Shown: in pieces, positions 35,201 to 45,310 of the stretch
How the letters are laid out: each line of letters begins with the position of its first letter
Numbering within the stretch: position 1 is the stretch's first letter
NCBI GenBank assembly: GCA_022818135.1
Contig: JAFMSR010000008.1
Location: forward strand, 35,023,712 to 35,087,711
Source of the DNA: Saxidomus purpurata
Taxonomy: Eukaryota; Mollusca; Bivalvia; Venerida; Veneridae
Length of the DNA stretch: 64,000 bases
Direction: 5' to 3'
Notes under the pieces: model-generated
Databases searched by the model: none
What the model was told of the DNA's origin: nothing
The model's input: only the letters and a program-made list of their open reading frames with translations
Made by a program: the position numbers and the translations under genes

Positions 35201-38200
35201 AATTTCAATATAGCGCAAACCTGAATCTTGTGTAACTGATACAATCTAGATTTAACAACTACAATAAGAATTTTACTGAGGAGTAAATAACGGACTTACT
35301 CGGCATAATTCCAGCTCTTGATAATTCCAAACTGACTTGTGTCCCCATCTCCAGTCTTGATGTTATAAACACCATCATCTGTACCATTTGTCTACAAATG
35401 AGATGAAAAACCTTTAGACAGAGTTACAAAATGGAAGCTGTTACATCTTTAAGATTGTGTGACACAGTCGTAATTCGTATGCCTTTAGAATTTTACAAAA
35501 TTGGGAGGAAAAAAGGACAATTAATGCACTTCTAGAATTTCCCTGGTACTACCACAAGAACAGCTGGAAATACTAAGCCCACCCTCTCACATTCTGCTAA
35601 TCTGTATTGTAAATATTTTGAAACTTGAAGGAAAGCTGGTCAGACAACTAAGCATTGTTTGACTACATCACAACAACATTATGCAGCATGTGTTATATAG
35701 ACGTATATTTTCAAGCAAATTGTAGTTTAATAAAACAGCTAAGTCTAGCAGTATGTTCGGCCACAAGCCAAATTGCTCTTCATAAAAAATTAATTTCCAA
35801 GTCTAAGATCGTACCTGAGCTGAAGCCTTTACAGTAACAGCTACATGCACACTAATTTTGCATACTAATTTTATAATCTACTGAAACAGAGAAAACTCTT
35901 ACTGTACTAAAGATGCCAAAACGATCACTGATATTCAAGTGCAATCCAAGGGCGTTAAGCAGGGAAACAGTTTTGTTGATTAGGGGCTCATCATAGCCCC
36001 ACACCAAATCGTTTACAGATACTTTAATAAACAGGTCCTCACTAGCCCAGTCAAGTAAGGCAGCGGCGATGATCTGTATGGCACTGAATTCTTTATGCAC
36101 TATATTGGCTATCAACTGAAACAAACAAAACAGCAGGCATGTAAAATGAAGCTGAACCACTGGGGAGGGGCAGACTGAATTCTTCGTACACCTGTACCTA
36201 GCATCCACCTCCTGTAGGAGCCCGTTTTGGTTATATCATAAGGCACACTACTTCACACGGGCTAGATGTTTGCATAGACAAAAACAGTATGATCTTGCAT
36301 GTAATAATCAATGGCTACATCTTGGAGCATGGTGATTTACATGTATTTACATGTGGTTTACGCTCACATGTTAACATACTGTGAAAACACTCAGGAAAAT
36401 AAATAATGTTCTTAAAAGCTAACTTGTGGCTATTCTGAAGTGTTCTTTGTATGTACATATATTGGGATTCAGTTAAAACTATAAAGTATAGCAGTACGTT
36501 TAATTTAACATGGGATAATGAGATTAGAGGGGAAACACTTGGAGAAATCCATTTGTGCAAATGATTTCAGTAAAGTCTGTATATAACGTAACCTGTGCAA
36601 TCTTTTAAAATAAAGAAAGGAAAAAATTGGGCCCATATAATGTGTTTGTTATATCTGGAATTTTGTTAGATCTTGAGTCGTTATATACAGAGTTTATTGA
36701 AATTCTCAGTTACATTTGATTGATGTTACATGTACTTACTTTACAAGATACACAAAAGTAGCAAATGACTTTTATTTTACAGTTATTATGAGACCAGACA
36801 GCTGTACAAGAAGTCCACTGTAACCCTGCTTTAGTACACAAAGTAATCTAAGATGAGACACTTGGAAGTTTCTAAGAAGTTAACCTACTGTAAAAGTCAT
36901 TTTTTTTTCGCATGGTTCTTATTTTTCGCTAATTTTCATGAATGAAACACTTGGCGAATTCATCATACTCGCTAAAATAGCAAACAAACAGTATAATAGT
37001 AAATATCCACTTTATTTCATAAACTACAGAGTGTCACCGTATGTTACCCACTTACCATGAGTGGAATATTGACAGTGACAAACTTGTCTGACTCAGGTCC
37101 CACAGACTTTGCCCTCACAAATTGATAATACTTGTCCTCCCTATACGTCACTGTCTTGTTATTGTCATGGTATGTTACGTTCACCTTCTGTCGATTTTCA
37201 CTGAAACATTAAACATGCATTCTGTGGTACAATATGAAAATTCCCAAATAATTGACAACTGTAGAATAAACCAACTGAAATACAGTAATTTTTTAATAAT
37301 CAGGGGTCTTAAGTTCTTAACTCTGTATGTTTTTTTAACTAGGATCTTTGATATTAAGGGCTCAGATTAGTATTTGTAATCTAAGATTTTAAGGCCGGGG
37401 GGTTTTAGTACAACACCATTTATTGTTTCTTTTGTGAAACTCCGATCTTTGATTCAGACTGTTGAGGTAAATTTGGATGCCAAAGCATAATTAGCTAATC
37501 ATTGAGAACAGACACTGGACATAATATTCATTGACTGACATGGGACATAGGCTATTCCTCCTGCCCCCATCCCCCACCCCATCAACAAATTCTTTCAACT
37601 CATCCTTCGTAAAATCTTTCATCATTACTAGAAATTACAGGTTTTTAAAGCTAAAAAATATCAATGACATCAGTAAACATGGTAAAGAAAACAAAATGTT
37701 ACAAGAGTATTCATATTCATTTTGATTAAAAGAAATGCAGAATATTAGGCATGTTGAGTACGAAATGTAATAAATACAGTTAGCTTCAAGTCAATGCTGA
37801 AGTAAATATGATATACATGTTAACTGGTCTAACCTGTATGTGTAAGGTCCTTTCTGGACGAGTGTTGCTTTGCCACCAGCTTTGACTTCATCAGGATTGG
37901 TGAGATCCCACACCCAGATCTGGAAGTATATTGGAGTAGGATTCTTCACCCAGTTCTTCTTAGTTGACGGATTCTCTAGGTTTATTTGCTGAAATATAAA
38001 TCTTGCTACATTATTGTAATAGTTAATAACTTAATATTGTACACCTTTCATAAATACGTAATCCTGTTTGGCTGACAGAGATCATGTACCAGGTCCGCAA
38101 AAGTACATGTAGACTTTGAAAATAATGTGTAGATATGCGCAGATGTAAATATTTTCCTTTATTCTACACCCTAGTGTCCCCAAATGCAATCCCAAGCTTC

Positions 38201-41200
38201 CTCTCCACGCATTGGTCACTCCTAACTCAAGTTACTCAGTGGAAACCATTTTTTCTATTTTTAGTCACAATGACCTTGACATTGACCCTGGTGACTCAAA
38301 GTCCAATCCCAAGCTTTGTCTCCATACAAACTACCTACAAATGGGAGTTTCATTGCAATTGGTCTCTCTTAACTTGAGTTATTGAGCAGAAACCAAACTT
38401 AACATCCTTGACCGGCTGTTGAACATAGGTGCAACTGTACTAACATCCTTGAACCGCTGTTAAACAAAAGTGTGACTCATACATGCTGTTCTCCTGATAT
38501 TTGCCAGGTTCTCCCGTAATTTAGACTCTAACCCGGCGCTCGATAAAACACTAAAAACTCCCAATATATAAAAAATTTGGGAAAAATCTATGAGGTTCAT
38601 AAAATATAAATCTATATGCATGGTCAATACCCTAACATGTGATATCGATAATGAGGAAGTACTAGTATTGTGTACAGTTGATTAGGTGACGAAACTGATG
38701 TGTTGACACCAGTTTGTGTTAATTGTCACTTTCATCTTAGGTAAATTGCCAACAGGGTAGTAAGCGATGACTTGTAAGCTTTTCAAACAGCAAAGTACCT
38801 ATGCTCCAAACATGCAGCTAATTAAATCATTTAACCAAGTTTAACAAAATTAAAAGATTTGATGTTTTCGTAACACTGCCAAAACAAATATACACACTGA
38901 TTGTCGGGTGTCCAAAAACTATGTGTAAAAGATATGAGGATTTAAGTGTTTCTGTGATAAATAGTAAACTATTGTTTGCAATAGATGTTTTTTTTTATAT
39001 AAATATGCAAAAAAATGTCAGATACATCTTCAGAAGTTTATGCATGATTTCCTACTAAAAGAATATCTCCCGGTGAGTCGTCCAAAAACCCAGCAATTTT
39101 GCAAAATTCTCCTGGCATAAACTGAATCCTTTGTGGCATGTATGGTGTGACTGTACTAACATCCTTGACCGGCTGTTGAACATAAGTGCATTTGTACTTT
39201 CTTACTGTAGACTAATTCAGTAACACAACAAGTCATTATGTTAACATGAGCTGAGTCAATGAAAAGTAAAAAAACAAAGCTAGTGCACTTGAAAACTATT
39301 TGAGAGACTTTAGATTTTAAAGAGATACACTTTGTCACTTAGTAACAATAAGTAACCCCATTAACAGGTTAAGTAAACAACGTAACATGATAGTATCATG
39401 TATCACTATCAAATACATTTATTGCAAATGTTGATCTAGATTTTAAACTGAAAACAAAAGGCATGATCATTTTTCACATGGTAGATTAGTATAAATTATG
39501 TCTGTTTAATATTCTATAAACACTTTTCATGTAATCATATTTATCAGGTACACAAAAACAAAAGTGCATTACAGGCATACATGTGATTATAAATGATCAT
39601 TTCCTTATGTTGAAGTCTGGCGCAATTTCTTCCCTGAATACAGGATCTAGGAAAAAACTGCTGCAAATCTTCTAACTGTTTACTGACAAAGCTTCTTACG
39701 TTAAAACTGTTTCACTGACAAAGCTTCTTACTGTTGATGCATGTTTTTACTGTATAGTGGCAAAAGCTTCTTACATTACTGGCAAAGCTTCTTACTGTTT
39801 ACTGTACAAAGCTTCTTACTGTTGACTGTCAAAGCCTCTTACGTTACTCAACTACTGTATAGTGGCAAAAGCTTCTTACTATTTACTGGCAAAGCTTCTT
39901 GCTGTTTACTGTCATAGCTTCTTACTGTTTACTGACAAAGCTTTTTACTGTTTACGACAAAGCTTTTGCTGTTTCGTAAGCTCTTACGTTTACTGACAAA
40001 GCCTTTACTGTTTACTGTCAATGTTCTTACTGTATCGTGGCAAAAGCCTCTTACTGTTTACTGTCAAAGCTTCTTGCTGCTTACTACAAAATACTAGCTT
40101 ACTATTTACAGTCAAAGTTTCCTACTTTTACGTCAAAAATCTTAGTTCTTACTATTTACAGTCAAAGTTTCCTACTGTTTACTGTCAAAAATATTCTTAG
40201 TTCTTACTATTTACAGTCAAAGTTTCTTGCTGCTTACTGACAAAATATTCTTAGTTCTTACTATTTACAGTCAAAGTTTCCTACTGTTTACTGTCAAAAT
40301 ATTCTTAGTTCTTACTATTTACAGTCAAAGTTTCTTACTATTTACAGTCAAAATTTCTTACTGTTTACTGTCAAAGTTTCTTACTGTTTACTGTTAAAGC
40401 TTCTTCTTGTTTACTGACAAATCTTTTAACTGTTTACTGGCAAAGCTTGTTACTGTTTACATGCAAATCTTCTTACATTTACTTGCAAAGGTTCTTTATG
40501 TTTACTGACAAAGCTTGTTACTGTTTAAAGTCAATGTTCTTTCTGTTAAAGGTGAAAGATGGTAAATGTTTACAAAGCTTCTTACTGTTTACTGGCACAG
40601 GTTCTTTATGTTTATTGACAAAGCTTCTTAATGTTTACTGGCAAAGCTTCTTACTGTTTATTGGAAAAGGTTCTAAATGTTGACTGGCAAAGGTTCTTTC
40701 TGTTTACTGGCAAATCTTACTGTTTACTGACAAATCTTCTTACAGTTTACTGTCAAAGGTTCTTTATGTTTACTGACAAATCTTCTTACTGTTTATTGGC
40801 AAATCTTCTTACTGTTTACTGACAAATCTTCTCACAGTTTACTGTCAAAGGTTCTTTATGTTTACTGACAAATCTTCTTACTGTTTACAGGCAAAGGTTC
40901 TTTATGTTTACTGACAAATCTTCTTACTGTTTACTGACAAATCTTTTTAAAGTTTACTGGCAAAGGTTCTTTATTTTTACTGACAAATCTTCTTATTGTT
41001 TACTGACAGATCTTCTTACAAATTACTGTCAAAGGTTCTTTATGTTTACTGACAAATCTTCTTAGTGTTTACTGGCAAAGGTTCTTACTGTTTACTGTCA
41101 AAGGTTCTTTATGTTTACTGACAAATCTTACTGTTTACTGGCAAAGGTTCTTTATGTTTACTGACACATCTTCTTACTGTTTACTGACAAATTTTTTACT

Positions 41201-42886
41201 GGCAAGGGTTCTTTATGTTTACTGTCAAAGTTTATTCTGTTTACTGACAAAGCTTCTTCTTGTTTACTGACAAATCTTCATTATGTTTACTGACAAAGCT
41301 CCTCACTGTTTAACAAAGCTTTATACTGTCAAAGCTTCTTACTGTTTACCAGGTTTTTACATTATAGCACTTCTTACTATTTACTGTCAAAGCTTCTTAC
41401 TGTTTACCGGCAAAGATTCTTACAGTTGACTGACAGCACCTTCTTACTATTTACTAACCTTGACATTTGAGCTATGTACATGCCTAACTAAGTCTTGTGT
41501 GCAACATGCCACACAACTGTGCCAAGTCAATTCAAAGTCCATCAATGATCTTTGTCTTGCAAAATGTCATGAACAATTGTGTCATGGTATCTATATGCTT
41601 AACATTTTGATGTTTATAGACATAATAGTCATTTCGAAATTCCTCAATTGCTTCACTTCACTAGTGAAGNNNNNNNNNNNNNNNNNNNNNNNNNNNNNNN
41701 NNNNNNNNNNNNNNNNNNNNNNNNNNNNNNNNNNNNNNNNNNNNNNNNNNNNNNNNNNNNNNNNNNNNNNNNNNNNNNNNNNNNNNNNNNNNNNNNNNNN
41801 NNNNNNNNNNNNNNNNNNNNNNNNNNNNNNNNNNNNNNNNNNNNNNNNNNNNNNNNNNNNNNNNNNNNNNNNNNNNNNNNNNNNNNNNNNNNNNNNNNNN
41901 NNNNNNNNNNNNNNNNNNNNNNNNNNNNNNNNNNNNNNNNNNNNNNNNNNNNNNNNNNNNNNNNNNNNNNNNNNNNNNNNNNNNNNNNNNNNNNNNNNNN
42001 NNNNNNNNNNNNNNNNNNNNNNNNNNNNNNNNNNNNNNNNNNNNNNNNNNNNNNNNNNNNNNNNNNNNNNNNNNNNNNNNNNNNNNNNNNNNNNNNNNNN
42101 NNNNNNNNNNNNNNNNNNNNNNNNNNNNNNNNNNNNNNNNNNNNNNNNNNNNNNNNNNNNNNNNNNNNNGACAGCCATGATGATGTGCATCTTAGAAGAG
42201 ATATTGAATATATGTTCGCCGACAGCATCAGTCATGCCTTCCTCTACCTGAACCAGAGGCGCTGAAAACAGTCCTTTTCAGGGCTAAACTGACCCTTAAC
42301 GAGGTCGACGGGTCATGATAAGAGCGCCTCCCCGTGGTGTGGCCTGGATGTGACATCATGAAAATTGTGCTTTCCATTTCAATGCTATTCATTCTGTAAT
42401 AACTAAACGCTCTCCTACGTCAATTCTGTTATCTGTAATACTAATTCTGTATTACGTTTTTCATGTTATAATTTTAGGAAGAACCATTAAATAATCCGAA
42501 ACACATATTTAAAGATATCAATAATAATCAACATAATTATACATTGTCTATATAGCTGTATCAATTAACATGCCGATAACAACACGCCAAATAATTCGTC
42601 CGCATATTAATTCCGGTTCGCTAAAGTCGCTGTCTAGGGAACCGGTTCCGGTTCTCTAGACTTCCATCTATAAAATGTATGTGTTTGGAGTTAAATTATT
42701 GAGACTACCATCAATGTACGTGTGTCAATGAGAAATAGCTGAGCGTTGCATTCACAGAAAATGACACAGAGAGCAGTTGTTACCTGGTCGATTAGTCCGG
42801 CTGCTATTATCTTCTGGTTGCTGATATCCAAGTCCTGCAGTCCTCTGACCAGAAAATTTGTTGTAGCCCAGTCCTCGTTTCGACAT
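23857..42886 (-). CDS. SCARB2: LIMP-2/SCARB2-like class B scavenger receptor (whole gene, spliced)
   Basis: Fourteen exons on the minus strand encode a CD36-superfamily protein with two membrane segments and a large lumenal domain. Family landmarks in order are: N-W-V-K and F-x-I-W-V-W-D-L-T-N-P near the first helix; G-P-Y-T-Y; V-N-D-L-V-W-G-Y; N-G-T-D-D-G; C-N-M-L-N-G-T-D-G; S-S-D-L-C-R-S; G-Y-C-T-P..D-N-C..N-C; a cysteine-free core; then L-P-V-I-W-L-N-E and the C-terminal helix. The block around N-K-G-Y-C-T-P, G-A-P-I-I-F-S and G-M-H-P-N favours LIMP-2, a lysosomal membrane receptor that carries glucocerebrosidase in vertebrates, over CD36 or SR-BI. At least six N-glycosylation sequons are present. 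All resolved introns are GT-AG with compatible phases. The first membrane helix is largely lost in the assembly gap. Lysosomal location is inferred from homology and the tail. Confidence 0.9.
24330..24560. repeat. Dispersed repeat (copy 2)
   Basis: Homologous to 19139-19380 (see the shared blocks listed there). It lies in the last intron of the SCARB2-like gene. Confidence 0.65.
24561..25549. other. Intronic sequence without recognised features
   Basis: The two short ORFs here (about 24506-24954) have no family motif and no splice context. I see nothing functional. Confidence 0.4.
25550..26170. repeat. Degenerate AT-rich minisatellite, about 50-55 bp period
   Basis: Recurrent 'acatgctctaagctttgtta' followed by 'atcaaaagatattcagtt' is seen in about ten decaying copies. 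No coding potential. Confidence 0.65.
27523..28451. mobile_element. 929-bp TTAA-flanked non-autonomous transposon
   Basis: Terminal inverted repeats GGGGGGTCACTGCTGA (27523-27538) and TCACCAGTGACCCCCC (28436-28451) match at 15 of 16 positions and are bounded by TTAA at 27519-27522 and 28452-28455. This is the piggyBac-type signature. The interior is AT-rich without transposase. It lies in the last SCARB2-like intron. The stretch 26171-27518 before it shows no gene. Confidence 0.85.
28825..28983 (-). CDS. SCARB2: SCARB2-like exon 13: C-terminal membrane helix
   Basis: Fifty-three codons (phase 0 to 0) between ATTACAG and CAG|GTCAGT. A short lumenal stalk (S-S-E-I-T-D-S-L-A-D-E) leads into a hydrophobic helix, I-W-I-A-I-G-L-G-A-A-L-V-L-L-A-V-M-I-I-V-W, then K-K on the cytoplasmic side. 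Confidence 0.9.
29098..29390. other. Poly-T/poly-A low-complexity tract, probable assembly artefact
   Basis: Nearly 300 bases consist only of long T and A runs with a few G runs, unlike anything nearby. It sits within an intron. Such text commonly arises from failed consensus over a homopolymer or collapsed reads. Confidence 0.7.
30215..30524. mobile_element. 310-bp TIR element with 5-bp target duplication
   Basis: A perfect 13-bp inverted repeat, CAGGCGCGTAGGA / TCCTACGCGCCTG, is flanked by AAACA on both sides (30210-30214 and 30525-30529). The interior is GC-rich near the ends (ggggccgcgg) and AT-rich in the middle. No ORF. Intronic. Confidence 0.8.
30798..30849 (-). CDS. SCARB2: SCARB2-like exon 12
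   Basis: Fifty-two bases, phase 2 to 0, between TTTCAG and GAG|GTAAAT. It encodes Q-T-D-Q-L-T-R-T-V-L-P-V-I-W-L-N-E, the conserved block before the C-terminal helix of CD36-family proteins. Confidence 0.9.
31410..31800 (-). repeat. Degenerate dispersed repeat
   Basis: Three tandem units of about 125 bp contain 'ggtgaacatttgt', 'aaaatccctccatgcatga', 'ccggacaaa' and 'gtgaccttgaccttagacct'. The block ends in 'cgagctcaccgcaagcaggctcg', a hairpin like those of the other AGCTC-ended repeats. Confidence 0.6.
31960..32145. repeat. Dispersed 'ataacaaactcc' repeat
   Basis: Blocks such as 'caataaactccatatataatga', 'aacaaactccgaatataacaaac' and 'gttataaacagagtttactgta' recur, diverged, at 34935-35125 and 36565-36700, all in introns of the same gene. 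Confidence 0.55.
32230..32303 (-). CDS. SCARB2: SCARB2-like exon 11
   Basis: Seventy-four bases, phase 0 to 2, bounded by TTTTCAG and GTAAGT. It encodes Y-T-G-A-A-F-Y-A-A-K-K-L-Q-I-N-I-L-L, matching the family block after D-I-E-P (T-G then A-K-R-x-Q-x-N). Confidence 0.9.
32807..32925 (-). CDS. SCARB2: SCARB2-like exon 10
   Basis: 119 bases, phase 1 to 0. It encodes A-P-I-I-F-S-Q-P-H-F-L-N-A, then G-M-H-P-N-L-E-E-H and F-I-D-I-E-P, a highly conserved block of LIMP-2-type proteins. Confidence 0.95.
33210..33388 (-). CDS. SCARB2: SCARB2-like exon 9: cysteine cluster
   Basis: 179 bases, phase 2 to 1. It starts S-I-Y-F-T-Y and includes V-Y-R-F. Three cysteines follow (G-Y-C-T-P, D-N-C-L, E-N-C-H), the part of the lumenal domain that forms disulfides. 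One CD36 cysteine (the first of its C-x-C pair) is absent, as in LIMP-2. Confidence 0.95.
33732..33801 (-). CDS. SCARB2: SCARB2-like exon 8
   Basis: Seventy bases, phase 1 to 2. It encodes G-T-I-F-H-P-F-M-K-K and V-F-S-S-D-L-C-R, the family block S-S-D-x-C-R-S. Confidence 0.92.
34111..34755. mobile_element. 645-bp TIR element with 5-bp target duplication
   Basis: CAGTGTTTTTTTTC (34111-34124) is inverted at 34742-34755 (GAAAAAAAACACTG). AATCA flanks both ends (34106-34110 and 34756-34760). 'ttcccctcc' recurs near both ends. No transposase. Intronic in the SCARB2-like gene. Confidence 0.75.
34842..34891 (-). CDS. SCARB2: SCARB2-like exon 7
   Basis: Fifty bases, phase 2 to 1, between TTTAAG and GTGAGT. 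It encodes T-L-S-F-W-T-T-K-T-C-N-M-L-N-G-T, the conserved C-N-M-x-N-G-T-D-G site with an N-glycosylation sequon. Confidence 0.92.
34935..35125. repeat. Dispersed 'ataacaaactc' repeat
   Basis: Diverged copy of the 31960-32145 repeat (acagttaactcatgtataac ... gttatatacagagtttac). Confidence 0.5.
35300..35391 (-). CDS. SCARB2: SCARB2-like exon 6
   Basis: Ninety-two bases, phase 0 to 2. It encodes T-N-G-T-D-D-G-V-Y-N-I and I-I-K-S-W-N-Y-A. The N-G-T-x-D-G block is diagnostic of the family. Confidence 0.93.
35903..36115 (-). CDS. SCARB2: SCARB2-like exon 5: apex region
   Basis: Seventy-one codons, phase 0 to 0, between TTTCAG and ACA|GTAAGA. It encodes an alpha-helical segment (I-I-A-A-A-L-L-D-W) followed by S-V-N-D-L-V-W-G-Y-D-E-P-L and F-G-I-F. 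In LIMP-2 the helical bundle coded here binds cargo at the lumenal apex. Confidence 0.95.
36565..36700. repeat. Dispersed 'gttatatctgg' repeat
   Basis: Third diverged copy of the 31960-32145 family (gtctgtatataacgtaacc ... gttatatacagagtttatt). Confidence 0.5.
37056..37200 (-). CDS. SCARB2: SCARB2-like exon 4
   Basis: 145 bases, phase 2 to 0. It encodes E-N-R-Q-K-V-N-V-T-Y, T-V-T-Y-R-E and G-P-E-S-D-K, matching the family block R-x-x-K-x-N-V-T ... G-S-E-S-D. Two glycosylation sequons are visible. Confidence 0.95.
37834..37988 (-). CDS. SCARB2: SCARB2-like exon 3
   Basis: 155 bases, phase 0 to 2, between TTTCAG and CAG|GTTAGA. It encodes N-W-V-K-N-P-T-P-I-Y, I-W-V-W-D-L-T-N-P-D-E-V and K-G-P-Y-T-Y, the N-terminal signature of the CD36 family just after the first membrane helix. 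Confidence 0.95.
37989..39660. other. Intron 2 sequence without exons
   Basis: Short repeated phrases occur ('aacatccttgaccggctgttgaac' three times, 38400-39180). There is no plausible coding exon. Confidence 0.45.
39661..41455. repeat. 23-bp minisatellite, about 1.8 kb
   Basis: A tandem array of roughly 75 diverged copies of TTCTTACTGTTTACTGACAA plus three bases, with variant blocks (ttctttatgtttactgaca) in the right half. It lies in the second intron of the SCARB2-like gene and runs close to the assembly gap. ORFs of 60-80 codons within it are artefacts of the repeat. Confidence 0.9.
41670..42169. other. Assembly gap (500 N)
   Basis: Exactly 500 undetermined bases, a typical fixed-size scaffold gap. 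Translated ORFs that span it are meaningless. It hides the end of SCARB2-like exon 2. Confidence 0.98.
42170..42261 (-). CDS. SCARB2: SCARB2-like exon 2 (5' part; rest in gap)
   Basis: The acceptor TGTTTTCAG is followed by 30 open codons in the phase required by exon 1 (one base carried over). The peptide (A-P-L-V-Q-V-E-E-G-M-T-D-A, then H-I-F-N-I-S-S-K-M-H-I-I-M-A-V) turns hydrophobic exactly where the sequence becomes N. This is expected for the start of the first membrane helix. Confidence 0.75.
42784..42886 (-). CDS. SCARB2: SCARB2-like exon 1 (start codon, N-terminal tail)
   Basis: A CAAAATG start lies just after a splice-acceptor-like GTGCAG, followed by 34 codons and one base, then CCAG|GTAACA. 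The peptide M-S-K-R-G-L-G-Y-N-K is basic and polar, suiting a cytoplasmic N-terminus. A longer open stretch in another frame over the same bases is not the coding frame, because its phase does not fit exon 2. The acceptor implies an upstream 5' UTR exon. Confidence 0.7.
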
Positions 42887-44639
42887 TTTGCTGCACGAGT
42901 AAATAATTGCTTAAAACATAAACTTTTCAACAAAATGCGTTAACAGGCATGTTCACTAATCGATTGCACTGACAAATTGTTTCTTGTGAGATGCAAAATA
43001 TCCATTTATTCTTGATATCAATAACTTTCAACAATCACCACTCCGCACTCAATTTTCAAAGACTGGTTGTAGAGTTAAAGTTTGTTTTCGAACGAAATGA
43101 TAATAAATACTTGAAAAGGAATGTCCACAAATAAAACGGAATGGAAAATAAGCGCAACGAAACGGGATTAAATATGACTAACTTACACGTAAAAACGTTT
43201 AGTTATCTTCGATGTACTAGTTGCGATGACCTTAATAGTACTTTTGGCAGAATTAACAAATCTTTTGGTGAAGACCTGGGTGCTAATATTAGGACCCAGT
43301 GAAGACCTAGGTCTCTTTATCGATTACTTTTGAGTTATTTCTCCTCAAGAGAGTAACTGTGATCTAACACAACAAGGTCTATGGCAAAATTAACAAATAA
43401 ATGGAAAATGTTTAAAGCTCATCAAAATATGTATAGTAGTATAAAATCGTGTTTTTCATGTTACACAGAAGACAAAATGTTTCCGATAATGTAACATATA
43501 TGTCCAAAGCCCCCTTCTTTTGCGCTGGGTATATATAAGCAACGTATAACAAAATTAGTCAAGATGTCATTATTCAGATATGAAAATCTAGTTATGTGAA
43601 AAAACAATACGTGGAAAATTACATTTTCTTAAGGTCTTTTACAGATGGACGTTGGCCGTTTGTTTTCACCTAAAAATGTCTATTGTAAGGATATGGTCAT
43701 TTCCAACTAAAAAAAAGCTACAGCTGTCAGCTTTTATTTGGAACCCAAATTATTTCAATATGTTAATAAATAAATAAGTTATGAATGTATCCGCGATACC
43801 AATTTTATTAACCAGCATGATCTGAAATCTGGACTGATCTGATCGTTCATTTTTGATATTAATACATACATATTTCCATCCGCCAAAAATATCAAAATTA
43901 TACATGTATACAAAGCTGTAACATTCAGCTTTTATTTAGTGCTCAAATTATTTCAAAATATTACCAAATGAAAAAGTTATGAGTGGATCCGTAACACCCT
44001 CTTTTTTTCCCCCTATATAATCTATTTTGGATCCGGATCCGCCGGCTTTTACCCCCAGCCTCTCCGAATCGATACCAGCCCAACAGTAATGGCGGCGCCC
44101 ATTGAAATCAATGCGTCGCAGATTAGGTTAGGAAATTTTACTTTTTATATACACAGACAGTTTTTAATGTGAAAATATACAGAACGCTCGTCATTAAAGA
44201 TCTGCAATATAATAAAATCATCTGAGGATGTGGTTGACACAGCTAATGTGTCAACTCGTACCTAAGTCAACTCGTACCTGTTTCAGCAAATAACCAAGAA
44301 CTTTTCACATTGATCATCTTGTTGACAATTGCCTGATCGTGTTTTCGAAAATCAGCATGATTACTTTTATTTGCCTATAGAAAATAGAAATATTTTGATG
44401 TTTTTCATAACTTCCCGACACCTAAAAGGTTTTGATAACGATGACGCTATCAACAACATAACATACTGTAAATAAACTACCAATCTGAAAAAGAAAAAAA
44501 AAACTTACATTATCTATTCCAAACTAATGATCTAATATTAAATTATCAATTTATTGTCAATGTCTCAAACTGTCAAAATATTTCTGTCTTTTTAATTCCA
44601 CATGCTCACTAAGATAAAAAAGATGGGACAATGGCAGTG
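42887..44639. other. Intergenic, upstream of the SCARB2-like gene
   Basis: AT-rich with no recognised gene or repeat. It probably contains the SCARB2-like 5' UTR exon and promoter, which I could not locate. Confidence 0.4.
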
Positions 44640-45310
44640 ACACTTAGATTCATAAAAAGAAAAGAAATGTACAATGTAACAACCGTAATATCAAAGAAAC
44701 TGCCTACAAAACATACGTCCGTCCACAGTTAGAATACTGTAACACCATATGGCACCCATGGCAGAAAAACTTATGATATGAGATAGAAAAGGTACAAAGG
44801 GCTGCAGCCAGATATGTTTTGAATGATTACTCTTACCAAAGCAGCGTAACATCAATGCTTGAAACTCTTAAATGGCAGACATTAGAACAGAAGAATACAC
44901 GCATCCTTAATAATGTTGTATAAAATATCACACAACCTCGTCATTGTAGATCATAACCACCTGACAGTCTCTAGAAATCTTAATTATAACATACCATTTT
45001 CAAGAACACAGTATCATATGAACTCCTTTTTCCCTCGCACGATCAGATACTGGAACGCCTTGCCTTATAACATCAAGGACAGTGTGAATCTTCAGTGCTT
45101 CACATCTGGCCTAGACTCATATATGGACTAATGTCATCGTCCTGTTTTTATTTTTAACAAAGTTGTATATAGTACTACTTTTACTCTCTTAACACATGCA
45201 TATCATGTATCATGTAATTTAGCATTTTCTTTTAACAACTGCCCCGACCTCCCAGTTATGATCAGAAATTGATTGTTGGGAGTATCCCCGTAGATGTAGA
45301 TGTAGATGTG
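44640..45310 (+). pseudogene. Non-LTR retrotransposon (LINE) 3' relic
   Basis: Across frames the reverse-transcriptase C-terminal block is visible: A-Y-K-T-Y-V-R-P-Q-L-E-Y-C near 44700, K-V-Q-R-A-A-A-R-Y-V-L-N-D-Y near 44790, L-K-W-Q-T-L-E near 44870, and F-P-R-T-I-R-Y-W-N-A-L-P near 45035. This is typical of Jockey/CR1-type LINEs. The element ends with a (GTAGAT)n tail at about 45290-45308. Stops and frameshifts make it inactive, and the 5' part is missing. Confidence 0.85.

Noticed and set aside
40037..40822. Three ORFs of 60-80 codons
   Set aside because: They are products of the 23-bp minisatellite; periodic leucine/tyrosine-rich peptides without family motifs.
39661..41455. CRISPR-like regular repeats
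   Set aside because: The units are contiguous tandem copies without unique spacers, in a eukaryotic intron; it is a minisatellite.
41460..42265. Long ORFs on both strands spanning the N run
   Set aside because: They are open only because N has no stop codons. Only the 42170-42261 minus-strand part has splice and phase support.
42691..42933. 80-codon minus-strand ORF over SCARB2-like exon 1
   Set aside because: Its frame does not contain the CAAAATG start and its phase does not fit exon 2; the +1 neighbouring frame does both.
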